Shown: piece after piece, positions 8,825 through 18,227 of the stretch
How the letters are laid out: the number at the start of each line of letters is the position of its first letter
Numbering within the stretch: the first letter of the stretch is position 1
Origin: Azotimanducus sp963663145
GTDB taxonomy: Bacteria; Pseudomonadota; Gammaproteobacteria; Pseudomonadales; Azotimanducaceae
Assembly: GCA_963663145.1 (NCBI GenBank)
Contig: OY760134.1
Location: 2,170,001-2,234,000 of the forward strand
Direction: 5' to 3'
DNA: 64,000 nt
The notes under the pieces: model-generated
Told to the model about the DNA's origin: nothing
Database searches by the model: none
Seen by the model: the letters and a program-made list of their open reading frames with translations, nothing else
Translations under genes and position numbers: made by a program

Positions 8825-9716
8825 ATGGCAATTTCGTTCCCTATTCTCGACCAATTAGAGGTGGATGAAGTCGATGCTCTGATGAAGCAGAACAGCTCTA
8901 CGCTCGGCTTTCTACCAAAGCAAGTGCTTTGCGAGTTCTTGGACCAAAAGGCAGTCATTGGTGCTAGGAACGATGACGGAACTCTTATGGGGTATCTGAT
9001 GTACGCAAGTTACCCTGAGAGAATTCGTGTCGTTCACTTGTGCGTATCGAAAGACCAGAGACGTAGCGGAGTAGCAAAGCAATTGATGGGCCAGCTGATA
9101 GCAAGATGCACAACTCAGTGCGTAATTCGGTTGAATTGTCGAAACGACTTCGATGCGGACAGCTTTTGGCCCACTCTTGGGTTCGTTCCCGTTGGCGAAA
9201 AGAAAGGAAGATCAGTTGTTGGACATGCTGGTCCGCGCAGACGAACCCAAACGAAAGACAAGAAAACTGCTCCAAAGTCTGCTTTCTCGCCCGAACGAAT
9301 GCCATGTCGACATCTTGTGGAGCGAGCAGGAAATGTTGGGTGTGAAAGCGTACACATCAGAGGACAACCGTTTGACAGTCTCATATGTTCGAGCCGCCGA
9401 ATCCAATCGTGGACGGCAGCTGGAAGAATTCCTGATTTGGGATTCAGTTTCAACCTGCGGCACCCGCAAAACGAGGGTTTTGGAGCTACAGGTCGATGGC
9501 CTACCGAAAGGATGCGAGCACTTTCTGCCGAGGATGGGATTTCGGCAATTTGGTTCGCACTGGTGTCGCCTCCCTTTGACCGGGGTCATGACACGAAGCG
9601 AAGTTGAGAGTGAATTCCGACACGTTACGGAGGGCGAGTTGATCCGCTTAACCTATGCTTCCAACGCTACGACACCAATATTTCACTCATCCGTCCCTCT
9701 ACCTCAGAACATCTGA
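8825..9716 (+). pseudogene. GNAT acetyltransferase-like gene with probable frameshift
   Basis: From ATG 8825 (a TTG one codon earlier is possible) the frame encodes a GNAT core: VVHLCVSKDQRRSGVAKQLM is the acetyl-CoA-binding loop, and DADSFWPTLGFVPVGEKKGRS is the usual C-terminal strand pair. After about residue 130 this frame loses coding character. The +1 frame takes over from about 9210 as LLDMLVRADEPKRKTRK and continues to 9716 with a block ending LELQVDGLPKGCEHFLPRMG, itself faintly GNAT-like. One indel near 9200-9215 would give a single two-domain protein of about 295 residues. The second domain is not recognised. Two overlapping independent genes are possible but less likely. Confidence 0.45.
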
Positions 9717-9843
9717 GAGTTGACATCCCGACGAGGGTCTGACAGGCCTTACTCTTCCGTCACGTCCATGGTGGTCTATTGGGGTATCCATTTGTCAATC
9801 TCGCGGGCAATCTGACCATTATCCATAGCATCTCATTTTAGTC

Positions 9844-9876
9844 TTGACTATTTTACGATCCTAACGATAATAGTCA
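9844..9876 (+). promoter_or_regulatory. Promoter with overlapping palindromic operator for the DUF4143 ATPase
   Basis: TTGACT (9844-9849) and GATAAT (9866-9871), separated by 16 bp, form a near-consensus sigma-70 promoter. Perfect 8-bp inverted arms TGACTATT (9845-9852) and AATAGTCA (9869-9876) cover both elements, as expected of a repressor site. The predicted transcript would begin around 9878, and the ATG is at 9880, so the message may be leaderless. Confidence 0.6.
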
Positions 9877-9879
9877 GTT

Positions 9880-11085
9880 ATGGAATTGCAGCGCGTCTAT
9901 TCTTCGGTGATCTCGTACCATCTGGACAGGTTGTCGCAGATGGCGTTCATCAGTGGTCCGAGACAGGTCGGGAAGACCACTACCTTTCGAGCAATGGCGG
10001 ATGCCTACGTCAATTGGGATGACTACGATGGTCGTGCCCTCGTGCTTGCGGGACCTCGCAGGCTGGTGGGCGAATTGTCACTTGATCGACTGGCTGAGCG
10101 TAACCCGGTTGTCATGTTCGACGAATTGCACAAATTCCCGCAATGGAAGACGTTCTTGAAGGGATTGTTCGATACCTACGGAAATCGTCTAAGAATCATC
10201 GTGACCGGCAGCAGTCGCTTGTCGGTGTATCGTCGAGGCGGTGATAGTTTGATGGGGCGCTATTTTTCCTACAGGATGCATCCACTTTCGGTGTCGGAGC
10301 TCTGCGCAGCCGAGCTATCTCGGCCGGCGGTGCCTCACAAACCTCCACGTGAGCTGAGCGACGAGGACTACGACGCGCTTTGGCAGTTCGGAGGGTTTCC
10401 GGAGCCGTATGTGCGACGCGAGGCTCGCTTCTGGAGAAGGTGGAAAAACTTGCGCTTCGAACAATTGATTCGCGAGGACGTGCGGGATTTCACACAGATT
10501 CAGCAGCTCAACCAGCTTGAGGTCTTGGCTCGACTGCTCGCTGCGGACTCTGGCCGCCAACTTGTGTACGCGAACCTGGCGCGACAGATACGCACATCCA
10601 TTGACACGGTGAGACGCTGGATCGTCGCGCTATCGAATATGCACTATGGGTTTGTAGTTCGTCCGTGGTACAGGAACCTTTCACGCTCATTGCGAAAGGA
10701 GCCCAAATGGTACGTGCGCGACTGGACGCTGGTGGAGGATGCGGGCCTCAGAGCAGAGACGTTTGTTGCCTGTCATCTGCTGAAGGCCGTTGATGGCTGG
10801 AACGACTTGGGATTGGGGGAGTTTCAGCTTCGTTATCTACGCGACAAGGAAGGCCGGGAAGTCGACTTCATTGTCATACGCGATGGTCAACCCTGGTGCC
10901 TTGTAGAGGCGAAGCTGACGGACACGAGTATTGGCAGGCAGTTGGCCAACTATCAGGAACGACTCGGTGCTCCGTTCGCCTTTCAAGTGGTTGTGGAATT
11001 GGACCATGTTCAGGCGGACAGCTTCGCGCAGCCTGGACCCCCGCTGGTTGTTCCCGCGCGGAGTTTTCTGTCGCAATTGCTGTAG
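9880..11085 (+). CDS. DUF4143-family AAA ATPase
   Basis: 401 residues. The N-terminal ATPase half has a Walker A motif, GPRQVGKTT (residues 27-35), and a Walker B-like VVMFDELHK. The C-terminal half carries a DUF4143 domain that ends in a restriction-endonuclease-like core (EVDFIVIRDGQPWCLVEAK, with D and ExK). Such proteins are widespread, often in accessory regions, and their role is unresolved. It stands alone with a palindrome-covered promoter just upstream. The ExK core suggests nuclease descent, but the fold may be inactive. Confidence 0.85.
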   Translation: MELQRVYSSVISYHLDRLSQMAFISGPRQVGKTTTFRAMADAYVNWDDYDGRALVLAGPRRLVGELSLDRLAERNPVVMFDELHKFPQWKTFLKGLFDTYGNRLRIIVTGSSRLSVYRRGGDSLMGRYFSYRMHPLSVSELCAAELSRPAVPHKPPRELSDEDYDALWQFGGFPEPYVRREARFWRRWKNLRFEQLIREDVRDFTQIQQLNQLEVLARLLAADSGRQLVYANLARQIRTSIDTVRRWIVALSNMHYGFVVRPWYRNLSRSLRKEPKWYVRDWTLVEDAGLRAETFVACHLLKAVDGWNDLGLGEFQLRYLRDKEGREVDFIVIRDGQPWCLVEAKLTDTSIGRQLANYQERLGAPFAFQVVVELDHVQADSFAQPGPPLVVPARSFLSQLL

Positions 11086-11329
11086 CCGGGCGATCGCGCC
11101 AGCCCGGTAAATGCACCAGTACACTCTTTCTCGCATGTAACCTATTGAATCGCACGAGACTAGGGGAAAGGGTTACTCACTGGGATGAGACTGCAGGTCT
11201 CAAAAATCTTTCGCGCCAACTTCCAGCGAGGGCAAGAAACCGTGAATCCCTTGATTGTGCGTCGAGACTGATCGCCTTAGACTTGGGAACCTTCTCAATC
11301 GGAACTCGCATGGACAGGAGTTTGCACCC

Positions 11330-13225
11330 ATGAAGAAATACTCATTGACTGCACCGTGCCTCTTGCTTCTCGCGGCCTGCGCGTCGCCGCCACCAATGGA
11401 CAAGGAGCCGCGTAAGGCCTATTCAGCAGCGGCCTTTTACGACACCACGACCTACCGAATGCCCTCGGGCTATGCGTGGTCCGTGGACGGCGAGCGATTG
11501 CTGGTTGGCGCGGATACTCAGGGTGCACTCAATGCCTACGCACTATCGGTGTCCGGAGGAACAGCCGTCCCCCTGACCCATTCAGCGGACAATCCGCATC
11601 GCCCCCTGTCCTGGTTTCCAGACGATGACCGGCTGCTCTATGCGGCCGACAATCAAGGCGATGAATTGGATCATATCTACGTACTCACGCCTGAAGGCGA
11701 AACCATCGACCTAACACCCGGTGACGGTCTTAAAGCCATTTTCCTCGGATGGTCACAGGACAACGGTGCTTTCTTTCTGGCCACCAACGAGCGGGAAAAC
11801 GCGGTGTTCGACCTCTACCGTTACGCCGCTCAGGACTATGAACGCGAACTGCTTTTCGAGAACGACGCCAACTGGCTGCTTGGCGCCATCTCTTCGAACG
11901 CACGTTATCTGGCGTTGCTGCGCCAAAACTCAAGCGCCGACAACGACATCTACATCTTAGACCGTGATTCCGACGATGCGCTGCCAAGGCATATCACACC
12001 CCATGAGGGCAACATCAGCCACGCGGTGCATGAGTTCACACCGGACAGCCAAGCCCTGCTCTACGGCTCCAACGAAGGCAGAGAATTCATGGCCGTGTGG
12101 CGTTGGGATGCTGCAACTGGAGAGCAGACCCCGCAGATTCAGGCGGAATGGGACCTAGTGTTCGCGTTCCATTCGCGCTCCGGTCGACACCTGGTGCAGG
12201 GCATCAATGAAGATGCCCGCATCGCGGTGCAAATCAAGGACACCGCCACTGGAGATTGGCTGGACTTGCCCGGGCTTCCGGAGGGCAATCCGGGGCAGAT
12301 CCGCTTCTCGCGGGACGAGTCGAAAGTCGCCCTCCTGCTCAGCACCGACACCTCCCCGAACGATGTCTATGTCGTGGATCTCGCGCAAGGAACAAGCCGC
12401 CGCCTTACCCAAGCGCCCAATCCAGAGATCGATGAAGATCAATTGGTAGCCAGTACGGTGGTGCGTTATCCGAGCTTTGACGGACTTGAGATTCCATCCA
12501 TCCTGTACCGGCCAAAGGCGGCCTCTGCCGACAACCCGGTACCGGCCCTCGTCTGGGTGCATGGCGGCCCCGGTGGTCAGAGCGGACGCGGCTATTCGGC
12601 CATGATCCAGCACTTGGTCAATCACGGCTACGCCATTCTTGCCGCCAACAACCGCGGCTCATCGGGTTACGGCAAAACCTTCTTCCACATGGACGACCGC
12701 CGTCACGGCGAAGTCGATCTCGACGACATCGTCTACGGCAAACACTACTTGGCGGGCCTCGATTGGGTGGATGGGACACGCATCGGCATCATCGGCGGCT
12801 CCTACGGCGGTTACATGGTCGGCGCCGCCCTCGCTTTTCGTGCCGGCGTGTTCAAGGCGGGCATCAACATCTTCGGCGTGATGAACTGGGTGCGCACGCT
12901 GGAATCTATCCCACCTTGGTGGGGTGCCAACCGCAAGGCACTGTTCGACGAACTCGGCGATCCTGCAGTCGATGGCGAGCGCCTGCGCCGCATCTCACCG
13001 CTCTTTCACGCAGAGAACATCAAGACCCCCATGTTGGTGATCCAGGGCGCCAATGATCCCCGCGTGCTGCAGGTGGAGAGCGACGAAATCGTCGATGCGG
13101 TCAGGGCCAATGGCACGCCGGTGGAATACGTCGTGTTTCCGGACGAAGGCCACGGTTTCTCCCGCCGAGAAAACCGCATCGCCGCCTCGGAAGCGTTCGT
13201 CGGATTCTTGAAGTCGCATCTGTAG
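11330..13225 (+). CDS. S9-family (prolyl oligopeptidase-like) serine peptidase, lipoprotein
   Basis: 631 residues. A signal peptide with a lipobox (LLLLAAC, Cys17) predicts a membrane-anchored periplasmic lipoprotein. A beta-propeller-like region (TolB/WD-type repeats such as YAWSVDGERLLVG and WFPDDDRLLYAAD) precedes a C-terminal alpha/beta-hydrolase domain. The triad is visible as Ser in GGSYGGYM, Asp in GANDPRVL and His in DEGHGF. The start at 11330 is preceded by GGAG eight bases upstream and gives the signal peptide immediately; earlier in-frame starts do not. It probably cleaves oligopeptides after proline or related residues. No operon partner is evident. Confidence 0.88.
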   Translation: MKKYSLTAPCLLLLAACASPPPMDKEPRKAYSAAAFYDTTTYRMPSGYAWSVDGERLLVGADTQGALNAYALSVSGGTAVPLTHSADNPHRPLSWFPDDDRLLYAADNQGDELDHIYVLTPEGETIDLTPGDGLKAIFLGWSQDNGAFFLATNERENAVFDLYRYAAQDYERELLFENDANWLLGAISSNARYLALLRQNSSADNDIYILDRDSDDALPRHITPHEGNISHAVHEFTPDSQALLYGSNEGREFMAVWRWDAATGEQTPQIQAEWDLVFAFHSRSGRHLVQGINEDARIAVQIKDTATGDWLDLPGLPEGNPGQIRFSRDESKVALLLSTDTSPNDVYVVDLAQGTSRRLTQAPNPEIDEDQLVASTVVRYPSFDGLEIPSILYRPKAASADNPVPALVWVHGGPGGQSGRGYSAMIQHLVNHGYAILAANNRGSSGYGKTFFHMDDRRHGEVDLDDIVYGKHYLAGLDWVDGTRIGIIGGSYGGYMVGAALAFRAGVFKAGINIFGVMNWVRTLESIPPWWGANRKALFDELGDPAVDGERLRRISPLFHAENIKTPMLVIQGANDPRVLQVESDEIVDAVRANGTPVEYVVFPDEGHGFSRRENRIAASEAFVGFLKSHL

Positions 13226-13813
13226 TGCTCGATTTGACAAGCAACACACTCTTGAGATAGCTTGCGGGAACTGGGTGCCCACTTCTAAAGTGGTGTTCAG
13301 GCTTAAAAGACGCTATCCGCACGTCCCTTTAAAGTGGAGTTTGGTCTCCCGCGTGCGGCCTTGGCTTCCTCTCAAATTCCCCGTGGCCTTATAGTGAGAA
13401 CTTACGCGAGCTTCATTGACGCTGGTTCTTTATTCCCCCATAAAATTCACTCGAAGGGAAGGTGTTCAATTTGTTGTTGTGACCCTTGGGCATCCCGTTC
13501 ATCCAGATCTTCGCGAAGACTCCGATTTCTCGTTAGACCCGAAGCCTTGGGGTGACTCGCCAGCCGAATTTGATCTAGCCTGAAAGTGCTACCCGAAAAG
13601 CTGGTGAACCCTTCAATAAGCGAACGCCCTGTCGTTGGTGAAGTAGTGGTTGCCGGCCTTGAGCTCGCCGCTTTCGGGATTTCTGGCGATGCCTACCCAG
13701 AGACCCCAAGCCAAGCGAAGAATGGCGTCACTCCCCCCTTGAATTCGCCGCTTCGGGCATGTTGAGTACCATAGATGGGAACAAGTCCTTCAAGAAGAAC
13801 TGTGGGAGCCTCT
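13226..13813. other. Intergenic region with a possible decayed coding fragment
   Basis: No intact gene is seen. On the minus strand a stretch from about 13735 to the TGA at 13613-13615 reads with good coding character (AILRLAWGLWVGIARNPES, then YFTNDRAFAY) but has no convincing start and matches no family I know. The rest shows nothing recognisable except a GGGAG site serving the CoA-transferase start at 13814. Confidence 0.35.
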
Positions 13814-15064
13814 ATGCCTCAGCAGGTCACAGCCGCCGATCTTGGAATGATTCTCCGCCCAGGCATGCGTGTTGCCGTGCCTGGTGGAATTGGTGAGCCC
13901 ACTGGTTTGATTGATCTATTGCGCGAGGCCCCTGAGGCCGCGGCGGGCGTGAGCTTCTATCAGTTTCCTCTGCCCGCGCTCAATCAATTCGACTACTCGT
14001 CGCTGCACGAGGACGCTCGCATCTGCGTACCCTTCATGGCTCCTCACCTGCGCGAGGCACAGGCAGCGGGGCGCGTGCGCTTTATCCCGACCAGCATGAG
14101 GGGTTTCTACGATTTCTTTGCGGCGCAGCCACCCTTTGACTTGATGCTCTTGCAGGTCACGCCTCCCGACGCCTCCGGACTCTCGAAGCACGGATTCAGC
14201 TTCGACTACACGCAGCCCATGATCGCGAACTCTAAGGCGATTCTGGCCGAACTTAACCAGGAACTGAGACCACCCGCCAGCGCCCTCACAATTCCAATCA
14301 AGCGGATTGACTTCATTGTGGAGACGGCACATGCACTTCCCGAAATGCCGATGCCGACCCTCGATGACACGGCTCGCGCAATAGGTCGCAATGTTGCCAG
14401 TCTGATCCCCGACGCTGCCTGCATACAAACAGGAATTGGCGCCATTCCCGCAGCCGTGTTGTCCTGCCTAGGGAATCGCAATGATCTTGGCATGCACTCC
14501 GGGCTCATTGACGATGCGGGCATGGCGCTCATACGACAAGGCAACATCACTGGTTCGCACAAGACCTTCGACCAAGGCCTGCACATCGCCTGCATGGCGA
14601 TCGGAAGCGCGAAACTTCTCGAATGGCTGACGGAAGTCCCCGAAGTAGAATTCCGAGGCGCCAACTACACCCACGATCTGCGCGTGATCGCACGCATGGA
14701 GAATTTCTACTCAGTCAACTCCGCCATCGAAATCGACTTGACAGGCCAGGTCAATGCCGAATCGGTCGCCGGCCGGCAAGTATCCGGCACCGGGGGATCC
14801 GTGGACTTCATGCGAGGCGCCATGCTGTCACCCGCAGGCAGGTCCATCGTCGCATTGGCAAGCACGGCTCGCGGCGGCAGCCTGTCACGAATCGTGCCGC
14901 GATTCTTGGAAGGCACTCCGGTGACAGCGCTTCGAACCGATGTGGACACCGTGGTCACCGAACACGGCATCGCCGAACTCAAAGGTCAGCCGCTCGAAGC
15001 CCGCCGCGAACGATTAATCGCGATCGCCGCCCCTGAGTTTCGTCAGTCGCTGGAAACGACTTGA
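13814..15064 (+). CDS. Acetyl-CoA hydrolase/CoA-transferase family protein
   Basis: 416 residues of the class I CoA-transferase family that includes acetyl-CoA hydrolase, succinyl-CoA:acetate and 4-hydroxybutyrate CoA-transferases. The active-site glutamate should be that in VVTEHGIAELKG, and the glycine-rich oxyanion segment QTGIGAIPAAVLSCL is present. I start at 13814, where GGGAG lies upstream and family homology begins, rather than 13 codons earlier. The 3' end overlaps the convergent DUF815 gene by 22 bp. The acyl acceptor cannot be determined; nearby fatty-acid genes make short-chain acyl-CoA exchange plausible. Confidence 0.85.
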   Translation: MPQQVTAADLGMILRPGMRVAVPGGIGEPTGLIDLLREAPEAAAGVSFYQFPLPALNQFDYSSLHEDARICVPFMAPHLREAQAAGRVRFIPTSMRGFYDFFAAQPPFDLMLLQVTPPDASGLSKHGFSFDYTQPMIANSKAILAELNQELRPPASALTIPIKRIDFIVETAHALPEMPMPTLDDTARAIGRNVASLIPDAACIQTGIGAIPAAVLSCLGNRNDLGMHSGLIDDAGMALIRQGNITGSHKTFDQGLHIACMAIGSAKLLEWLTEVPEVEFRGANYTHDLRVIARMENFYSVNSAIEIDLTGQVNAESVAGRQVSGTGGSVDFMRGAMLSPAGRSIVALASTARGGSLSRIVPRFLEGTPVTALRTDVDTVVTEHGIAELKGQPLEARRERLIAIAAPEFRQSLETT

Positions 15065-15969
15065 GGACCAACATTTTCCTGCTGATCCACCAACAAGCCA
15101 CCAACATAATCCCGCGCGAACGCATGCGCGGTTCGACCGTTGCGGCTGCCGCGGGCGAGTGCCCAGCGTAAGGCCTCGGCACGCACCTCCTCGTCCCAAG
15201 AAATATCTAGGCCATGTTGCTTGGCCAAAGACCGCAACCAATGCTCGGCGATGGTCAGGTAATCGTCCTGTGGAAAGGGATAGAAGGACAACCACACGCC
15301 GAACCGGTCTGAAAGAGACAGGGCTTCTTCAACGGCTTCGCCCGGATGCACTTCGCCGCTCTCCGTGTGGTTCGCCACCAAGTTGTCGCTCATGCGTTCC
15401 GGCATCAGGTGGCGACGGTTGGAGGTAGCGTAGATCAACATGTTCTCCGCCGCCGTGAACACCGATCCTTCCAGCGCACTCTTGAGTTCCCGGTACGAAT
15501 CATCGCCGAGATCAAACGAAAGGTCATCGCACATGACCAAGAATCTGAATGGCAGTCCGCGCAGTTTTGCGGTTAGTTCGGCGAGGTGCGTAAGCGCCGA
15601 CTTTTCCACCTGCACGAGGCGCAGCCCATCCTCGGCAAAGGCGTTCAAAAGCGCATGCAATAAGGAGGATTTGCCGGATCCCCGCGCGCCTGTCAGCAGG
15701 GCGTTATTGGCTGGCGCGCCCATCACGAATTGCTGGGTGTTGCGCACCAGCACCGACTTTTGTCGATCAATGCACTTGAGGTCCTCAAGCCTGATATCGC
15801 TTGTCACTTCGAATGACCTGAGGTAGCCGCCGGCCATCGACCGCGACCAAAGCGCCGCGATGCCCTTCTCCCAGTCCACGGTATCACCGGGCAAGAGTGC
15901 CAGTGCTCGCTCCGCGAGCCGATGCAGGAGGCCGCGCGAAGTCGCAGCCGAATCTCTCTCGAGACTCAC
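15043..15969 (-). CDS. DUF815 ATP-binding protein (AAA-type)
   Basis: 308 residues with Walker A LLTGARGSGKSSLLHALL (near residue 95) and a Walker B-like FLVMCDDLSFD near residue 145, followed by SNRRHLMPERM, all characteristic of the DUF815 AAA family found in many proteobacteria. The cellular role is not known. The start overlaps the DUF503 stop (ATGA, 15966-15969), so the two are translationally coupled. The 3' end overlaps the convergent CoA-transferase gene. Confidence 0.85.
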   Translation of the reverse strand: MSLERDSAATSRGLLHRLAERALALLPGDTVDWEKGIAALWSRSMAGGYLRSFEVTSDIRLEDLKCIDRQKSVLVRNTQQFVMGAPANNALLTGARGSGKSSLLHALLNAFAEDGLRLVQVEKSALTHLAELTAKLRGLPFRFLVMCDDLSFDLGDDSYRELKSALEGSVFTAAENMLIYATSNRRHLMPERMSDNLVANHTESGEVHPGEAVEEALSLSDRFGVWLSFYPFPQDDYLTIAEHWLRSLAKQHGLDISWDEEVRAEALRWALARGSRNGRTAHAFARDYVGGLLVDQQENVGPQVVSSD

Positions 15970-16247
15970 AGCTGGCTCCTTTCCACGCCGATGATCTCGC
16001 CATCCACCCGCTCCACGAGACAGCGTTCCACGAGATCAAACGATTGCTCGATTTGCGCGCCGGTCATGGCGATGCAAACAAAGCTCCACTCGGCGCGTTG
16101 GCGTTCATTTTGAAATCCGCTTTCGTGCACGGCCAAGTTTGGCATGGCACCCAAGCGAGTCATGGCACCGCGTATCCGTCGGCGTTTTTCCTTTAGGGAG
16201 GAGCATCCCTGCAAGCGCAGGGTCACGGTCAGCAATGAGAGATGCAT
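15966..16247 (-). CDS. DUF503 (YlxP-like) protein
   Basis: A 93-residue protein with the family N terminus LLTVTLRLQGCSSLKEKRR, an amphipathic strand followed by the SLKEKR motif. YlxP-type proteins are small ribosome-associated or dimeric proteins in many bacteria, but their job is poorly defined. It is the first gene of a two-gene unit with the DUF815 ATPase, with a four-base overlap. It faces the MFS-acyltransferase gene, whose probable start at 16330 lies 82 bp away, so this short space should hold divergent promoters. Confidence 0.82.
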   Translation of the reverse strand: MHLSLLTVTLRLQGCSSLKEKRRRIRGAMTRLGAMPNLAVHESGFQNERQRAEWSFVCIAMTGAQIEQSFDLVERCLVERVDGEIIGVERSQL

Positions 16248-16329
16248 CCTTGACTTCCGAAGCCAGATTTTCGGCAGGGAGATTTCGACTTGTTCATCTT
16301 ACCAAGGGATACTGTGCTTAAATCACGAT

Positions 16330-18213
16330 ATGAGCGAACATCTCGGTCAATTTGAACTGCTGTCGACTCGGCGCCTTGCGCCGCTCTTTACCACCCAGTT
16401 CTTCGGCGCCTTCAACGACAACCTGTTTCGCGCCGCCATGGGCGTGATCCTGGTGTTTGGCGGCCTCATTGCCGCCGAGGACATCAATTTCTTTGTCAAC
16501 GCGGCCGCCGGGCTCTTCATGCTGCCCTTCTTTTTGTTCTCCGCCACCGCCGGCCGCCTCGCGGACAAGTACGAAAAATCCCGGCTCATACGGATTGTGA
16601 AGATCGCCGAGGTGGCGGTCGCGGCGCTCGCGGGCTTGGCGCTCTTGCTACAAAACGTCCCCTTCATGCTGTTCGTCCTCTTCCTGTTCGGCACCCAGTC
16701 GGCTTTCTTCGGCCCCTTGAAATATTCGATCCTGCCGCAGCACCTGCATGAATCGGAGCTGGTGGGCGGCAATGCCATGGTGGCCATGGGCACTTTCGTG
16801 GCGATTCTGCTCGGCACCCTACTCGGCACCGCCGTTGGCGGCGGCCGGTTTGACTCCGCCTACGGAGTCCTCTTCGCGCTGATATTGCTGACCGCCCTCA
16901 CAGGCTACCTAGCCAGTCGAATGATCCCGCAGGCACCACCAAAAGCAGAGGTTGCCGGTTCAATTTGGAACCCAGTCAAGGACACCCTCGAAATTCTCCG
17001 CTTGGCAAGGCAAAAAAAGGCCGTGTTTCTCTCGATCCTCGGGGTCTCTTGGTTCTGGCTGCTCGGCGGGCTCTATCTCGCGCAGATTCCAAATCTCACC
17101 AAAGAGTACCTCTTTGGCGATGAAACAGTGGTGACCCTGCTCTTGGGAGTCTTTACGCTCTCGATCGCCCTGGGTTCACTGCTCTGCGAGAAACTCTCCG
17201 GACGAAAAATTGAAATCGGGCTGGTACCCTTCGGCGCCCTTGGCCTTAGTCTTGCGGGCGTCGATATATTCTTCGCAATCAACGCCATAGAACCCACGCA
17301 AGCTCGCGGCGCGCTTTCATTCCTGGCCGCCGAGGGGGCGCCGAGAGTGCTGACTGATATTTTCCTGCTCGGCGTGTTCTCAGGCTTCTACGAGGTGCCC
17401 CTGTACGCCTCCATTCAAGCGCGCACGCCCATGCAGCACCGAGCACGCGTGATTGCGGCCACCAATATTCTCAATTCTCTTTGTATGGTCTTGGGATCGG
17501 TCTTCGCGATCATCTGGCTGAGCATCATTGGACTCTCGATTCCAGCTCTGTTTCTCACACTCGCGGTGGCCACACTGCTGGTGGCGACGTTCATCTTCAA
17601 TCAGGTACCCGAGTTCGCCATGCGTTTCATCATCTGGACGCTGACGCATAGCATGTATCGCGTCACGCATCAGGCATTGAACCGCATCCCCGAAAAAGGA
17701 CCCGCCATGCTGGTCTGCAACCATGTCAGCTATGTGGATGCGCTCATTATTGGCGGGGCGGTGCCCCGCCCGGTGCGCTTCATCATGCTCAAGCGCATCT
17801 ACGACATTCCGGTGCTCAACTTCGTGTTCCGCACGGGGCGCGCCATTCCCATTGAGTCGCCCAAGGTCGATGCAAGGGCCTATGAAGGCGCGCTCAAGGA
17901 AATTCACGAAGGTCTACAAGCCGGAGACATCCTGTGCATTTTTCCGGAAGGCAAGCTGACCACCGATGGAGAGATTGACGAATTTCGCCCCGGCGTAGAG
18001 CGCATACTCGAAACCACGCCCGTACCCACCATCCCGCTTGCGCTTCAGGGTCTGTGGGGGAGCTTCTTTAGCCACAAGGGCGGCAGCTTTCGCAACACGG
18101 GACGCTTTTGGAGCCGCGTGAAGATTGTGGCCGGCGAAGCCTTGAGCCCCGAAGTCCTGACGGCGGACCGCTTGCGCACGGAGGTGATGTCGCTCAGAGG
18201 CGACGCCACCTGA
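16330..18213 (+). CDS. MFS lysophospholipid transporter-acyltransferase fusion
   Basis: 627 residues from ATG 16330. Longer in-frame starts back to 16144 would add about 62 residues that overlap the divergent DUF503 gene and look non-coding. The N-terminal ~420 residues form an LplT-like MFS transporter with about 12 hydrophobic segments and the marker FFGAFNDNLFR near residue 27. The C terminus is a PlsC-type 1-acyl-glycerol-3-phosphate acyltransferase with the H-x4-D motif NHVSYVD and FPEGKLT. The pair resembles LplT plus the acyltransferase half of Aas, without the AMP-ligase domain. It probably imports lysophospholipids across the inner membrane and re-acylates them. Confidence 0.88.
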   Translation: MSEHLGQFELLSTRRLAPLFTTQFFGAFNDNLFRAAMGVILVFGGLIAAEDINFFVNAAAGLFMLPFFLFSATAGRLADKYEKSRLIRIVKIAEVAVAALAGLALLLQNVPFMLFVLFLFGTQSAFFGPLKYSILPQHLHESELVGGNAMVAMGTFVAILLGTLLGTAVGGGRFDSAYGVLFALILLTALTGYLASRMIPQAPPKAEVAGSIWNPVKDTLEILRLARQKKAVFLSILGVSWFWLLGGLYLAQIPNLTKEYLFGDETVVTLLLGVFTLSIALGSLLCEKLSGRKIEIGLVPFGALGLSLAGVDIFFAINAIEPTQARGALSFLAAEGAPRVLTDIFLLGVFSGFYEVPLYASIQARTPMQHRARVIAATNILNSLCMVLGSVFAIIWLSIIGLSIPALFLTLAVATLLVATFIFNQVPEFAMRFIIWTLTHSMYRVTHQALNRIPEKGPAMLVCNHVSYVDALIIGGAVPRPVRFIMLKRIYDIPVLNFVFRTGRAIPIESPKVDARAYEGALKEIHEGLQAGDILCIFPEGKLTTDGEIDEFRPGVERILETTPVPTIPLALQGLWGSFFSHKGGSFRNTGRFWSRVKIVAGEALSPEVLTADRLRTEVMSLRGDAT

Positions 18214-18227
18214 TTCAGCGCAGCAAA

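Noticed and set aside
13613..13735. Minus-strand coding-like stretch as a gene
   Set aside because: No start codon, RBS or recognisable family; kept only as a possible relic in the intergenic note.
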